Of a DNA stretch of 64,000 bases, positions 35,601 through 47,400 are shown piece by piece. The DNA lies in contig OU452210.1 of assembly GCA_911728435.2 (NCBI GenBank), forward strand, positions 11,098,001 through 11,162,000, written 5' to 3'. The position numbers and the translations under genes are program-made. The notes below the pieces were generated by a model that was not told where the DNA came from, made no database searches, and worked only from the letters and a program-made list of their open reading frames with translations. Each line of letters opens with the position of its first letter. The first letter of the stretch is position 1. Source of the DNA: Apoderus coryli (Eukaryota > Arthropoda > Insecta > Coleoptera > Attelabidae).

Positions 35601-37975
35601 TTAATATATTTTTATACAGGTCTGTCCATTGTGCGCTGCAATGCCTGGGGGTGATCCAAATTTAATGACTGACGATTTTGCTGGACATTTAACTTTAGAA
35701 CATAGATCAGGTCCACGAGAATTAATTTCATTTCTTGATGAACCTGTAGCCACTAGACATAGTGTTAGGAGAATTCCACAGAATTCATCGACTCACTCTG
35801 GTCCCCATGTCGGTAGAGGTGGTAATACTCTAAGACCAAGACGAAGCAATATGCACTTTGCAAGGTACATAATATGAAGTTTACAATTTATTTTACATTG
35901 AGCGCTAGGTGTTGTGAGCTAAAGAATATCTTAAACAAATTTATTCATAAAAATAAAAAATGGTACATGTGCTTATTAATATAAAAAAAAAATTAAAGTA
36001 CAAAGGTATATGCATCCTTATTTCCTTTGTATGTGTATCAATTGAATCCCTATGGTTAAATTATCGACGTAAATATTGAATATATCATAAATCCTCATTT
36101 GTTTTTATCTCACGAGTTAATGTACGATAAATTTGTTCGCACTCACAGTTATATGTTCACTTATCCTAGCAAGATGTAATAGTCATTTTCACTTTTGGTG
36201 TTGTTTCCACCAAACATGTTGTAGTCCTAAAGTTATCACTCTAGAATTTTTAGCTCTGGAGGTCTTACATCGCTTTCACCGTCCTCAAGAGAAGCTGTTG
36301 ATCCAATTGCAGAATTACTTTCACAATTATCAGGTACACTATTATCCAAAATTTACGTACATAAAATACAATTTATTTCTAGTTTCATTATTTACAGGAG
36401 TGCGACGGTCAACTAGTAGCACAAATAGTAGCACTCCGACACAACTACAACAACTGCAAATGCAACTTCAGTTAGAACGGCAACAAGTGAACGCTGCTAG
36501 ACAACAATTGGAGCGATATCCTAGACGACCAACACAAAGTCAAACGTTACGTGAACCGAGTACGTCGAATTTCACTTCTTCAATTCTGATGACTTCTTCT
36601 CCAGTACTTGTACAACCAGCAAATTCTACGCCTCCAGTTCAGCAGCCATGTTCGCAATTTTTACTCTCAGGTGAGATTATCATTTTTTGCAATATTTACA
36701 TTCTATTAGCGCGTACACTATGACCCCAAATAAAATTTCGTAAGAGATTCTACTATGCATATATGCATAATAGCAAGTCAACACCACTTTCTTACCCACA
36801 CTTTTCGTCAGTGTTCACCGACTTCCTCAGAAGCTACTACAAAAATATAAATATATGTCAATCTTCAGGATCCCATTCTTCTGTTTCTGATACAGCATTC
36901 ATTGGGGGCCATAACTTTTTCCATGAAGATTGGATTAAGTCAGATGAAACAGACTTCCAAGCATGAGTGAGAGAGAATACAACATGTCATCATCCTTGAA
37001 CACAAAATTCAACCAACAAGGGTTTTGAAATTCCCCCTTAAAAACAAAATCGACGTGTTATTTCCGAAAATCCCTGTAAAAATAATGTATTTCTTCAAGT
37101 TTTAATTCTCTCTTGATGATGCTAGAACTGTTAGCAAAACGTGCATCGATATTTAAATAAAATGTTTTGGTGAAGTGGTAGAATTTATCGACGATATAAT
37201 AATATTCTACTAAAGATACACTGATATTATTACTATATATTTAATAAATATTACTTATTATAAAAAAGGTCACCCAGCAAAAAAACAGACCCTCGATGGT
37301 CGCAGTGGAGGGTCCGGTGCAGACCCACTTATTTTTGAACCTACCTGCCTATTATAATTGATTAAGATTTCATTTAGAATACAGTGTATGCCCAAATACA
37401 TACATGCGCCAGGTGTAGTTTAAGACATTAGGTACGCCCAACCTTTTACCATACCACTCTCGATAAATATATGACAAACCTAAAAAGTCATACGTACCAG
37501 ACGCATCATAGAGCGCCTGGTACCCAGTCCTTGGTATTGGGTCAAAGTGGGTATCCAGGAGATATCAATATAAAGTTTCTCAGATAAAGCATGTCCGTTT
37601 TAAGTTGATTTTACTTGCGTATTATAAATTTAATTTCTAATTATCTTTATAGGACTATTGGAGGAACTAAATGTAAATTCGGTGTCCGACGAAGAAAGGC
37701 AGGACCGTGCGCAATTTGTCCAGCAATTGGTATTATCTACAATGTCTTTAGAAGAATATGGTAGTAACCCAGATGAATTAGATACTCTTATGAATTCAGG
37801 TCAAGAAAATGAGGTTATGGATGGTGACAAATCACCAACACCCCGTTATGGGAACGTGGTTTTAAGAGGTCGTGCAAGATCCGATAACCAAAATTCATCA
37901 CGAAGACGAGCCGAAGCAAATCGTAAGGAGAAACGTAAATCTAATGATGATGACTCATCATCGAATGTAAGATAG
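26639..37975 (+). CDS. KCMF1: E3 ubiquitin-protein ligase KCMF1 (ZZ and zinc-finger protein)
   Basis: Seven exons join in phase: 26639-26654, 26771-26938, 31253-31395, 35620-35864, 36254-36333, 36398-36670 and 37653-37975, giving 415 residues. The start MSRHEGVSCDSCLKGNFRG begins a ZZ zinc finger (residues 5-60). A C2H2-like finger follows (Cys81, Cys84, His97, His102), then a second (Cys111, Cys114, His132, His137), together the Di19-type pair of KCMF1. Then come SNMHF, DPIAELLSQLSGVRRS, a Gln-rich coiled coil (LQQLQMQLQLERQQ) and a C-terminal segment with RAQFVQQLVLSTM. The family marks targets with ubiquitin and joins UBR4 in protein and lysosomal quality control. The 16-bp first coding exon fits the universal MSRHEG start. 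Introns of 4.3 and 4.2 kb carry LINE, SINE and hammerhead repeats; exons are clean. Confidence 0.95.
26939..28429. other. First part of KCMF1 intron 2, nothing recognised
   Basis: AT-rich DNA. A 64-codon minus-strand frame at 27052-27246 has LINE-like composition but no motif I can name. No exon is needed, since exons 2 and 3 join in phase and match the family. Confidence 0.5.
28430..28850 (-). pseudogene. Non-LTR retrotransposon RT fragment
   Basis: Minus-strand pieces in shifting frames: QLNEDLDRFCNWCSD, ESRLHCAWAVAG, and LGGGRHDGFTTGHYNIVLNG match the LINE segment that follows the FADD box. Stops and frameshifts make it a relic. Confidence 0.6.
29582..29745. repeat. Inverted pair of decayed hammerhead motifs
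   Basis: Plus-strand copy (29690-29735): ATCACCACTGATG, stem II GTCG/CGAA, GAAA, ACGG, ATC; the core reads CTGATGT, one change from CTGATGA, and stem I and stem III are damaged. Minus-strand copy (29582-29627): stem I TCACCA/TGGTGA is perfect, but the core reads CTGGTGG and GAAA has become AAAA. The two face each other about 60 bp apart. Same family as 33283-33366 and 41098-41200. Confidence 0.5.
30130..30500 (-). mobile_element. tRNA-derived SINE-like element, complete structure
   Basis: On the minus strand it starts GCTTTACAGCGATAGG, carries a tRNA-like part (TGGCGTCATTGATAGAGC as box A, GGTTCTGGATTGAATC as a decayed box B) and ends with the GTCGGGAAAATTTTGGGGCG, CACAACCGATTTTTT tail. The same order and borders are seen at 42478-42869 on the plus strand. 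It sits in KCMF1 intron 2. Confidence 0.65.
32150..33235 (-). pseudogene. Non-LTR retrotransposon (CR1/Jockey-like) 3' half
   Basis: Minus strand, first frame (33202-32950): VLSGVPQGSVLGPLLFALYV, then YADDAKIYY, the RT catalytic motif. After a frameshift near 32950 the rest continues: LNVGKCSVMHIGK, EQKDLGVVIS, RPILEYAQSVWSPYY, ERVQRRITNVPPELR, and a C-terminus NRVVYMWNSLNEDTV to about 32221. A short tail with an AATAATAATAA region follows near 32130. One frameshift and 5' truncation. Related copy at 61975-62810. It lies in KCMF1 intron 3. Confidence 0.85.
33283..33366 (+). ncRNA. Hammerhead-like motif with intact core (second family)
   Basis: CTGATGA (33308-33314), stem II GTCG/CGAT around a TAGAT loop, GAAA (33328-33331), stem III ACGG/TCGT with no loop, C at 33339. 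All core residues of a type I hammerhead are there. Stem I next to the core is weak, but an outer inverted repeat, CATTTCTGTCGC at the left and GCGACAGAAATG at the right, closes the structure. Confidence 0.5.
33750..33910 (-). mobile_element. LINE 3' end only
   Basis: Minus strand: GGGCATCTGTCCTGTTAGAAATAAAAGC followed by a TTATTATTATA tail. This matches the end of the copy starting at 56160 (CTGTTGGAAATAAAGG plus tail). No coding motif recognised. Confidence 0.5.
34335..34385 (-). repeat. 3' UTR scrap of the CCTA-tailed LINE
   Basis: AAAATGAGTGGGTCTGCACCGG followed by CGACTGCGATCACC is the reverse complement of the 18470-18505 3' UTR, adjoining another LINE piece on the plus strand. Confidence 0.5.
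34390..34600 (+). pseudogene. LINE C-terminal fragment
   Basis: Plus strand: LKAHSKKLIKGCARID, a stop, then NRVVYVWNQLSGSTVNASS and SPFKNRLDGLEIR. This is the C-terminal signature also seen in the 32150-33235 and 61975-62810 copies. Confidence 0.7.
34610..35060 (-). pseudogene. LINE reverse transcriptase N-terminal fragment
   Basis: Minus strand: QTKQKIRRVYGSYVNRVQDS upstream and YDDIFAELRRLKPKRTAGVD, NMPTGVIRDC, AFVEQLKHIFNLPLQSH downstream are the region just before and at the start of a LINE RT. Frameshifts separate the pieces. Confidence 0.7.
35225..35362 (+). mobile_element. CCTA-tailed LINE 3' end, second copy
   Basis: AGAAAGCTCACC, ATAATCGACTTCATTAAGAA and GATTGAGCTGCTG match the C-terminal codons and UTR of the 18190-18530 element, with a short ACCTACCTACA tail. 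It lies about 260 bp before KCMF1 exon 4. Confidence 0.65.
37105..37182 (+). repeat. Decayed hammerhead motif in KCMF1 intron 6
   Basis: TTCTCTCTTGATGATGCTAG, AACTGTTAGC, AAAACGTGCATC and TGTTTTGGTGAAGTGG follow the 61481-61560 copy. The core cytosine is T and GAAA is AAAA, so cleavage is not expected. Orientation is sense to KCMF1. Confidence 0.5.
37280..37362 (+). mobile_element. CCTA-tailed LINE 3' end, third copy
   Basis: GGTCGCAGTGGAGGGTCCGG then GCAGACCCACTTAT and ACCTACCTGCCTA: only the last 80 bp of the 18190-18530 family. Confidence 0.6.
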
Positions 37976-38380
37976 TTTGATCAATATTTGAATGTAATTC
38001 ATTGTTGTGATAGTTTGTAATGTAATTGATGATTTGTTTGCTTTTCATTTTTTGTAATATAATTTTTTTGTTTTGTTCGTTATTTTATTATTATAAAAAT
38101 GATAATGTGCTTAGACCAGTAGTATTTTGCACATACATTACAAATTATTGACTAGTGTGCAGTATTGTATTTATCTTTTCTGTAATTTCACAATTATAAA
38201 CAAAGGGGGTGTTAAAGATTTCGTTTATTATAATTATTAGTGTTATTATTACACCTATTTCTACTTAATAGTACCTAAGTAATTAAAAATGTCATTAGTA
38301 ACAAAATTCTATATATTATTCAAAAGACTACATTTATTAAATATTATTCACAAAATATTTCTTAATGAATACAAAAATAA

Positions 38381-38386
38381 TTTATT
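38381..38386 (-). terminator. Poly(A) signal of the SLC12A8 gene
   Basis: AATAAA on the minus strand about 93 bp past the stop codon. Further copies occur at 38333-38338 and 38224-38229. The convergent KCMF1 stop is at 37975, so the two 3' UTRs could overlap. Confidence 0.45.
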
Positions 38387-38478
38387 ATATTTACAGCATG
38401 ATATTATTTTGGCATACGCAAAATGTTATTAATTAGTTCATTATTTAATTAAATTAATATAGTGGTTTATATTTGTTT

Positions 38479-41400
38479 TTAATCGTCAACATTAACCATA
38501 TGACCATGAACGGTAGCTGACTGATGATATCGTCTTCGATTTGAAAAGTCTTCGTTGTCCTCATTTAATTGCGATGAGCTTACGTCTAAACCTGGATGTA
38601 CTGGAGTTACAACAATCTGCTCATAATTTATAACTCTTCTCCTAAAAATGTATATTCAAATTAATCGTAATAGAAGATGCTGTCAGGGTAATATATAGTC
38701 GCTACAAGAATGATTATACCATACAGTATCATGTTATAATCATTGTTGTGAAGCGAAACTTCCACAGGAACTAAACTTATAGAAACAATGCTTCTTGAAG
38801 TATTTATCTAGACGAATTGTTTCTATATATCGTGTAACTTTGAACTTAATTTTTTAAAATACTTTTTAATATATCCATTTGCTGGGCAGTGTCTTACCCA
38901 CGTTTGATTTACATATTCCTTTTATAAAGAAATATGTTGACGATCTAATATAATATGTAATGTACCATTCAATAAGACGGATGAATTCTTGAGCAAATTT
39001 AACAGATATAACGATATTCAATTGACCATTTAGGAATGGGGACAGTAAATTGATCAGAATGCCTGAGAACAGGGTTTTTGTAGACTGGTACATTACATAC
39101 ATCGGCTATTATTATTTTCATACAGAAAAAAATAATTTAGTTTGACTGAAAAAGAGAATATGTCCAGAGTATAGTAGAAAAAAACAAAAAAGCTCTGTTT
39201 GGTACGCTGCTCACATATGCTTATCCCAAACGTTTGCTAAGTAAACTTATTTATAACACAAAATGCACTACATACAGTTCACACTACGGGCAGGACTAAT
39301 ACAACTAAACGCTAATCCTAAAACAGGCAGGGACAAGGATTTATTATTGTACCATTAATAGTGAGTATTATCGCAAATTTAAAATAAAATCAATAAAAAT
39401 TGTTCAGAAATTCTCCAAACCTACTATCTGTTCACATCAGTAAAGGACAAAACTGAAACTTTAAAAAAGTATGGTCTATCGCAAGTATTTAAGTAGCCGA
39501 AGGGGTGACAACTTGAAGATTAACCCAAGGATATGCTCATATTGTATCTTAAAACATATAACAAGCGTTCAATTTTACATGTGTTGCTTACTTTTAATGG
39601 CATTGGCATAACAATAAAATTATAGTACTAGTAGAAATTACCCGCAACATTGGAGTATTATCATTTTACACCATCTGAGGAAATGGAATTCTGAAGCTAA
39701 GCCTGGTTTGACTGCTGGATTAGCTGTACCAATGTAAAGCCATACCAAAAAAACAACGCCTATTGATACTGAGGCATATACCCAACTAACCATAAACATA
39801 ATAACTAATTTGATGGCAGCCTAAAAGTAAAAGTTAATTGTGTTAATTGAAGAAGCATTATATTATTGGTAATTTGGAACTTTAGGAAATATACATTGAT
39901 ATCTTGCTTTGTACGATTAAACGATAATGACTGCAGCACTTAAATAACATGACTTTTAGCACAACCTAATGCACTGTGTGTGGCAATTGCTTCAAGTTTG
40001 TACACAATTGTGAAAACACTAAGGCGTCGCATACTCCCAACATATAATTCATATTTTGTTGCATGACTATGATAACATTTTCCTGGTGTAATAGACAACC
40101 TGTCACTTGGCAGGGTGCAGCGCAAAATTATTAGTTACGCTCCAAATCACTCTGCAACATACAACAGTTCATCAATCACACAGCTGAATTGTATATCTTC
40201 GAAATTCCAAACTTAGGAGTTTGTTTTTTAGCCAACGGTAAACCAGCAATAATTTGCACTTTGTAACTCAGACGGAGTCCATATGTCGCCTCTGGCATAC
40301 CTTTACCCCGGCTCCACACATTGAGACCAAGAGGAGTTAAATCCAGAAATACTTCAACGGCTATTGAATAGTGCACCAGTAATAGCCAGACAAGCTTGCA
40401 TCTACAAGGCAGATAACTTGCTTGGGTCGTTCGCTGTAAAGCTTTCGTCTACCAAGCAACAACTCCGTACGTTATTGGTTTCATTCCACTAGGCTTTCCA
40501 CAGATTCGGCGATATGGACATGGACAGTCTTGTTTTTTGTAGAACCCTTTTCAGATGAGCGTTCCATTTAAGCGTTTAATTCACTATTAACCCTAGATAG
40601 TTGGCCTCTGTCATATGGTAGTCTTTCCGTGAAAAGGACGGGGAATTAAGTCATCTAGAAAATCTACATTAATACAAAATATCTATTACAGTGTTAAAAA
40701 AATATATTTTTCCTTCACCAAAAATTGAAACTGAATTTATTTATTTATTTTCTATTTAAACAGAAAAGGTCAATACTCAAATATAAAAAAATTTCCTCAC
40801 AGCTTCCTGATAGCTGTCACTGAACTGAAACTCGCCCTACTAATTATTATTATTACACAAAAAAGAAAACAATACTTATATCACAGTAATTTAACATAAA
40901 CAGGGCGAATTTCTATGATTTAAAAAAATATATAATTTCAAGATTTCTAGTTATGAACTAAATTGCAACGATAACAAGGGACTAATGTGGAAGAAAAATG
41001 TATATTGGAGTTTCCGAACACCTTAAGGTTTCACACAGCATAATAATCTTAATAAGATAGGAAATCATTTCTCGTGCTAGTATAAGCTCTTCGTAAATGT
41101 TGGAAATTTGGGTCACACTGCCTGCGGATCACCACTGTGTCGTGGATCGACGAAACGGCCGTCTGGTGAAAGCATGGTAGTGTGAAACAAATTTCCAACA
41201 TAACTGAAAGTCTTGTTGCTTTATGTAACAAGCAATTTGTAAATAAAGCCTCCCCGCTAGGGGATTCGGGCGCATCTAGTGTTGGCAATAGGATATAATA
41301 GATAATTACTTCTGTGTTTCACCGGGCATTTTGCCTGCTCACGCTAGATGTCGCCAAAAACATCTCAATCTTAATGACGTTGTGAAGGTGACGAGTTTTG

Positions 41401-44400
41401 TTTATTTTAATTAATATTTCACCATTATATGAATCAAGGTCATTTGATTTAATTTTAATTCTCTCCTAAAGATGTTAATAGTTTTACTAAAACGCGCGTG
41501 GAGTTGAAAAGTTCTTTGGTGAAGTAGTAAAACCTGTTTTCTAATTTTTATATACTTACTGCAAAAAGTGATAACCATCGGTTACATAAATTTGAATACC
41601 AATTTTTTGGTTTTGAATGTATGTGTTTCTTGGGAGTTATTGGCGTGGTCTCAACATTTTCACTCGGAGTACTAGGAGACGCTGAACTTGAATCGCCCTT
41701 AAAACAAAAAATAATTTATAGGAAGTGCTAACCCTATATTAAATTGATTTATCGTAATAGTATTCCTGAAAATAACTTGAATATTTTGAAAAAATGATAG
41801 TGGTAGAGGAGTGATAATATTCAAATCAAATATACTTTACTCATACAATCTGCCAGACATGTTTCGGACATGCAATGTCCATCTTCAGAGGCTTAACATT
41901 TTACAAAATTTCAAGTTTTGTAAAGAAGAATTTTTATAAGAACCGAACATCCCAAGAAAAAAGTAAACTGAAAAAAATTAATTTTAAATGAAAAATATTC
42001 TGCATTTTCATATTGCGGCCAATTATGGAATGGTGTTTTTCAGAAAATGTTGAATTTGTACTAAGTACCTAATTGTTATATATAGGTATATGCATCGGTA
42101 CTCATGTCTTTGATGGCCCAAAAAGCATGAAAATAAGTTAGCATAGTTCCATTTTTCAAATATCTGGCATATTAGATCACATATTTTTTACTTTCCCGCA
42201 CAGGGAAAGTATTGTGAACGCGTTAAAAAATAATTTGAGATAAAGACGCATATAACCATTTGGAGTTCCCTGAGACGATTAAGACCATTTCCAGATGGAA
42301 GTCTGTCTGTGTGTATGTATGTCTGTGTGTCTGTATGTATTCTTCCAGGATAGCGCCCAAACGCTTTAACCAATTTTGGTATATGAGTTTGGGGCAGTCC
42401 TAGGATGAAGTCATTAGATTTTGGTTGAAATCGCTTAAGCCCTGTGATAGGGGTGGATTTTAAAGCATTTTTTATCTGCTTTACAGCGATAGGTAACTTT
42501 TGATATTTGCACTCATAATTCTCGAGAAAATTGCGTTTAAAGCAGTTAGGTAGTTAGAACGTACATATATTAAATTTTAAATACGCGTATATACGGGAGG
42601 TGGTACCGTGGCCTCGTTGATAGAGCTTTCGCCTCGTATACGGAAGGTTGCGGTTCGAATCCCAGCTCTGGTAATACTTTTACTTACTATCTAATTTTTG
42701 AATAAAGTAGTTAGTTTGTTACGTTAGTTTATTGGAAATAATGCAAATACATACAATTATAATAATAATAATTATTATTAAAACTCTGTTTCGTTACGCA
42801 GGTCATATATTTTTAATTATATTATCTCTTGTCGGGAAAGTTTTGGGGCGACACAACCCATTTTTTAAAATAGAAATGGGTGTTATGCAAGGATGCCGAC
42901 ACATGTTTAAGTAGCCACAATCAGAAAAAAAAGTTTTGTTTAATAACATGTACACAATCTCCAAATACTGAATAAATCAATAAACGAATTTGGTCTGCAT
43001 CACTTAATTTGCTATGACGAGAGTCTACTATATTCAACTGCTTTTGGCACTGGCTACAAAATTAATTGCAACGTTAATGATACGTGGTGAGGAAAGTTTA
43101 AATTCGCTCTATAGATAATAGTAAAGGTGCTACAGATTTTAAATATCATCCCATCACTTTTTTAATTAAATACTTACTCGTAAATTCTTATGTCGCGTCC
43201 GTTCAGGAAATAGTCGATCCAAATCGCTTTCATCAGATTCTATACTGACAGAATGTTGCACTCGTGGTCTATAAAATCGTTGTTCTCGTTGATGCTGTAT
43301 ATCAAAAGTTTGTGCAAGCGCAAAATATGAGTAATCTATACACGCGTAAGTTAATAAAAACGGCATGGTTACTACTGGTCCTAATGTGTTAATTTCACCA
43401 ATAATTATAAACGTGAAAGTTACTATCGCTACAACAACCATTGAATAAATTGGAACTCTATTTGGTCCTCTCTAAAAATTAGAAATAGAAATGTAGATTG
43501 TAGAATAATAAAATATATATCAATATATAAAACTGTGCCCTCTAAAGAGACTGTTGCGATGGTTGTAACTTAATTGAAACATTTGTACAATTCCAAACCA
43601 GGATAATACTCAAAAATTTTATCTTTGAGAGGTTGGTTAAAATTACGTGTAAAAACAAACAACCGAAACTAATATTGCAATAAATTAAAGAAAAAAAACG
43701 AATAATTGTATTGCTTCTACCTACTGAAATAATCATTACTATTTGGTAATTGCATTTGAAAATTTTAGTTAAAATAAAGACAAAGACAACTTTCCTCGCA
43801 CGAAATGCTACATTGAGAAACATATTTCAATCAGAAACGGAAAGATGGGATGGTGTGTTATAATCACTAAACTCCAAAATTCGGAAAGTACTAGGCATAG
43901 AACAAAAGCATTAAATATAAACATTGGATTTGAGACATTTTTCACAGCAGTTTATGTTGCGATCGCGAATATTTTACTATCAAATAAATGACCACATATT
44001 TAGAGATCTGGTATTTCTACCTCATAAAAGTACACATTTACTTACACCAGTACCTAGAACTCCAATGCCAGGTACAACATTCTCTAAGGCAATTGATTGT
44101 AAAACTCTTGGTGTTCCATACATAGCACCTAAACAGCTAGACATAGAAGACACATACAGACCCGCAATAAATAAGACACCGATGGAAGATACTTTAGAAG
44201 CTATCATAAAATCTGTTAATAAACTCTGTCTGGTACAAGTGGCGCCCAAAAATATTGCAAATACTAAATATAAAAACGTTGCAAAACTAATTGCAGCTAA
44301 TGTGCCATTCGGAATATTCGTTGACGGTGCTCTTAGATCTCCACTCATATTAATACCAGATAAAACTCCAGTCACAGTTGGAAAAAACACCCCAAATACA

Positions 44401-47400
44401 GAGAACCATCTATAACCATCTTTGTAGTCAGACCATAAATTTTTATATAAATTATCTCCTAGCCAACCATCAAATCCATTTTCTGAAAAAAAAAATGAAT
44501 TGAATTTTGGTTGTCCGAGAAAATTATAATATAGAATTAGTAAAAAGAACGGGTATACAAAATATTTTCAAAACTATTAAGGGCTTTTTAATATATGCTA
44601 TACCGATAATTATGGAACTAGTTTTGTTAGAATTCTCTAATCTACCTACCGAAACTTTATTCGTTTAACTGTAGCTCTAACCTCTGTTATTTATTTTTAG
44701 CATTCAAGGAACGCCGAAAATAGAAGAATTTAGTTTTAATATTTTTCTTGTAATTATAGTGAAATCCGGTCGAAAAATAATAATTAAACTCGGACGATGA
44801 AATAATTCGATTTAAAAGAAAAATGCATAGGAAAATTTTTACCAAAAAATACGTTTCCCTATTTCGAATAACAAAAATGCATTTGCAATTAATTTTTGCA
44901 ATTTTTGTTTTATTAACTTACTAATTCCAATGTATAGCAGCACAAACATTACAATATGCATTCCATCATCAAGTTATCAACAAAACAAGTCTAGTGCCAA
45001 CAGAACAATATAGACATTTAATAGAACTCTAATTGCTCTCACAATCTGCGTCAGAATTGTATTATAAATAATAAATTATTACAGAATATTTAGATGTTTA
45101 TCATAACATAACATAATATACATCAAATCACTTTATCATAAAACTATATACTAGGAAAAGAAAAAAGAATGTTTTAATCATGCTAGTTTGAAAAACGTAC
45201 CTTCATCAGTGTGTATAAAACTTCCAACCATAAAATCTAATCCAGCAAGTAGTAAAATCAATAATAATATAAACTGCAACTTTATCACCCATTTAACTCC
45301 TGCCATATTTATTGCACTTAAAAGTAACACAGCAGCTCCAGCTAATATCCTGACAGCCCATACTGAATCACCATATCCAATTAATTCTGCCATTGATTCT
45401 CCAAAACCCAGTACATTTAATGCACAACCAACAGCCTTCAAAAATAAATATTTCGATATTATTATTTTGTATTTTAGTTATTCATTCTTCAATAAAATGT
45501 GAAGTAAATGGCTCGATTTCTGCAAGTAGAATTGTTGTTGTTATCTTGTATTATTGGAACCTTGTCATTTTAGACATTCAACCAGCGTAAGTGTGAACCT
45601 ACTGTTTAGCGTGGAATACGAATCACGGTCCTCGATTGCCATCCGCCAGCACCCACGATTCTGTAGTCAATAACTACTAGGCATAGCCAAGTCTACCGAC
45701 TCGGCCGAGAGCGCCGTACACCCATTCAATCACTATACACGCGACCAGGTACTTCACTACCATGATCGCGTCTACAGATGCTTAAACTTGTGGGCATGTC
45801 CGCCCCAGCAAGTAGAATTAAATCCTATTTTTTATATAGTGCCTATATCTAGCTAGACTTTATTTTATTTTTGTTCAACCAATATTAATGCTATGGATTC
45901 ACTCTCAGGTCTCAAAAGCAAGGTACCACGGTTCTCTTTTTAGTTTTGCATTTTTGTGTCAGCACCGAAACAGACAACTGGCGTTTAGTTCCGGGTTCAT
46001 AAGAGTAAATCCACGATTCATCCCTACACACAACAATGCCGTAGTGTTGAAGCGATCTAGAGTTTTTTGCCATCAATTGACCATAGCTGCTTTCTGTTCT
46101 TCGGTGACCAGATGCTGCATCCATCGGGAAATTAATTTGTTATACAATTTATGCATTTTTTTTAAATTTACTTCGTTAAAATCCTCACTGATCTCGAGAT
46201 ATGTCATCGACTTTTTCCTGAATGACTGCCATTTTTGGTGCACCAGTTCTCCATACCAATGAGAAATTATCTGCTGATGTGGTGCTTGATTGTCGAAAAC
46301 AGAAATCATTTCGAAAAAGCATTCTTGTTGAGATACTTGTTTTCGAAAGTTGTAAAATGTATAGCGCGAAAATTATATAATTTTAGGTTAAATAAAGGTG
46401 GAGGGTAATTTTTAGTAGGGACATTTGATTAGTGGCGTCTTCTATATCTCAGTATGCACAACTAAAAAGGCACCGGCAATGCTTCAATATTCTCTTTCAA
46501 AAATAGTATGTAATGTCAAAACTCATTTTGACTCATTTAAACCTTATCCAAAAAATATAATCATTACCTGCCCAAAACAGTAAAGCAATCCTAAAGAACC
46601 GCCAAACCTGGAGCCTAGGCAGTGAGATATCACAAAATAAACTCCACCACTTTCCATTCTACATCTTTCGCATATACCAACAGCTGATAATACTGATATC
46701 AAACCCGTGAAAACTAAAAAATTAAAATAATTAAAAAGGAGCATGAAGTTTTTTATTTTTACACCAGCCGAAACGCCGTACGAAATAATATACAATCACA
46801 GATGGTACCTGTGTCGCATGCTAAATTATTATACAAAAATTTCCGTATCAATCAGTTTTCTGAAAGCTACAATTTCCGTAAGGCAAATATAAACCTTTTC
46901 ATCAGATATTTCTATATAACTGGTCCTCTTTGAATAGTAATAATGACATTAACGAGGCTATATCTTCTTTCTATGGGTCATTGGGATCAATGTTTGATAT
47001 GTGCGTGCCGAAACTGCGGGCCATAGCAAGAGATTTCGATATCCTCAATGGTATCCGAAAGGGGTCATTTGCGATATCAGGGAAAAGTCGAGATGTTTTC
47101 GCAAATGGGAGCAAACTGGTCTTATCTGTCATCAACACAATTTTCAGTGCCTAAGACACTCTATTAAGATAAACATGGATGAATCTTATGAAGAAGTATA
47201 TCTCTTACAGGTACAGGCCTCTTACAGGTACAGGCATCTCAGCACAGGTGAATCCCTATCAACTGCAGATAGTATCGTCAATGCTGTCGCGGACTACTTT
47301 CAAAGTGTCTTTGTTCCCGCCAATGCATCTGCTCTAATCAATCCCGATGTTGGTGATGGCTCTATTACAGTGTACAGTATTACTTTTGATGACGTGCTAA

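Noticed and set aside
36763..36966. 67-codon frame between KCMF1 exons 6 and 7
   Set aside because: KCMF1 exons 6 and 7 join in phase without it, and it shows no known motif.
42605..42672. A genuine tRNA gene
   Set aside because: Box B is good but the acceptor stem does not close, and the same unit recurs in a larger repeat at 30130-30500.
44022..44415. Plus-strand frame of 163 codons opposite SLC12A8 exon 5
   Set aside because: It is the antisense shadow of a conserved transporter exon.
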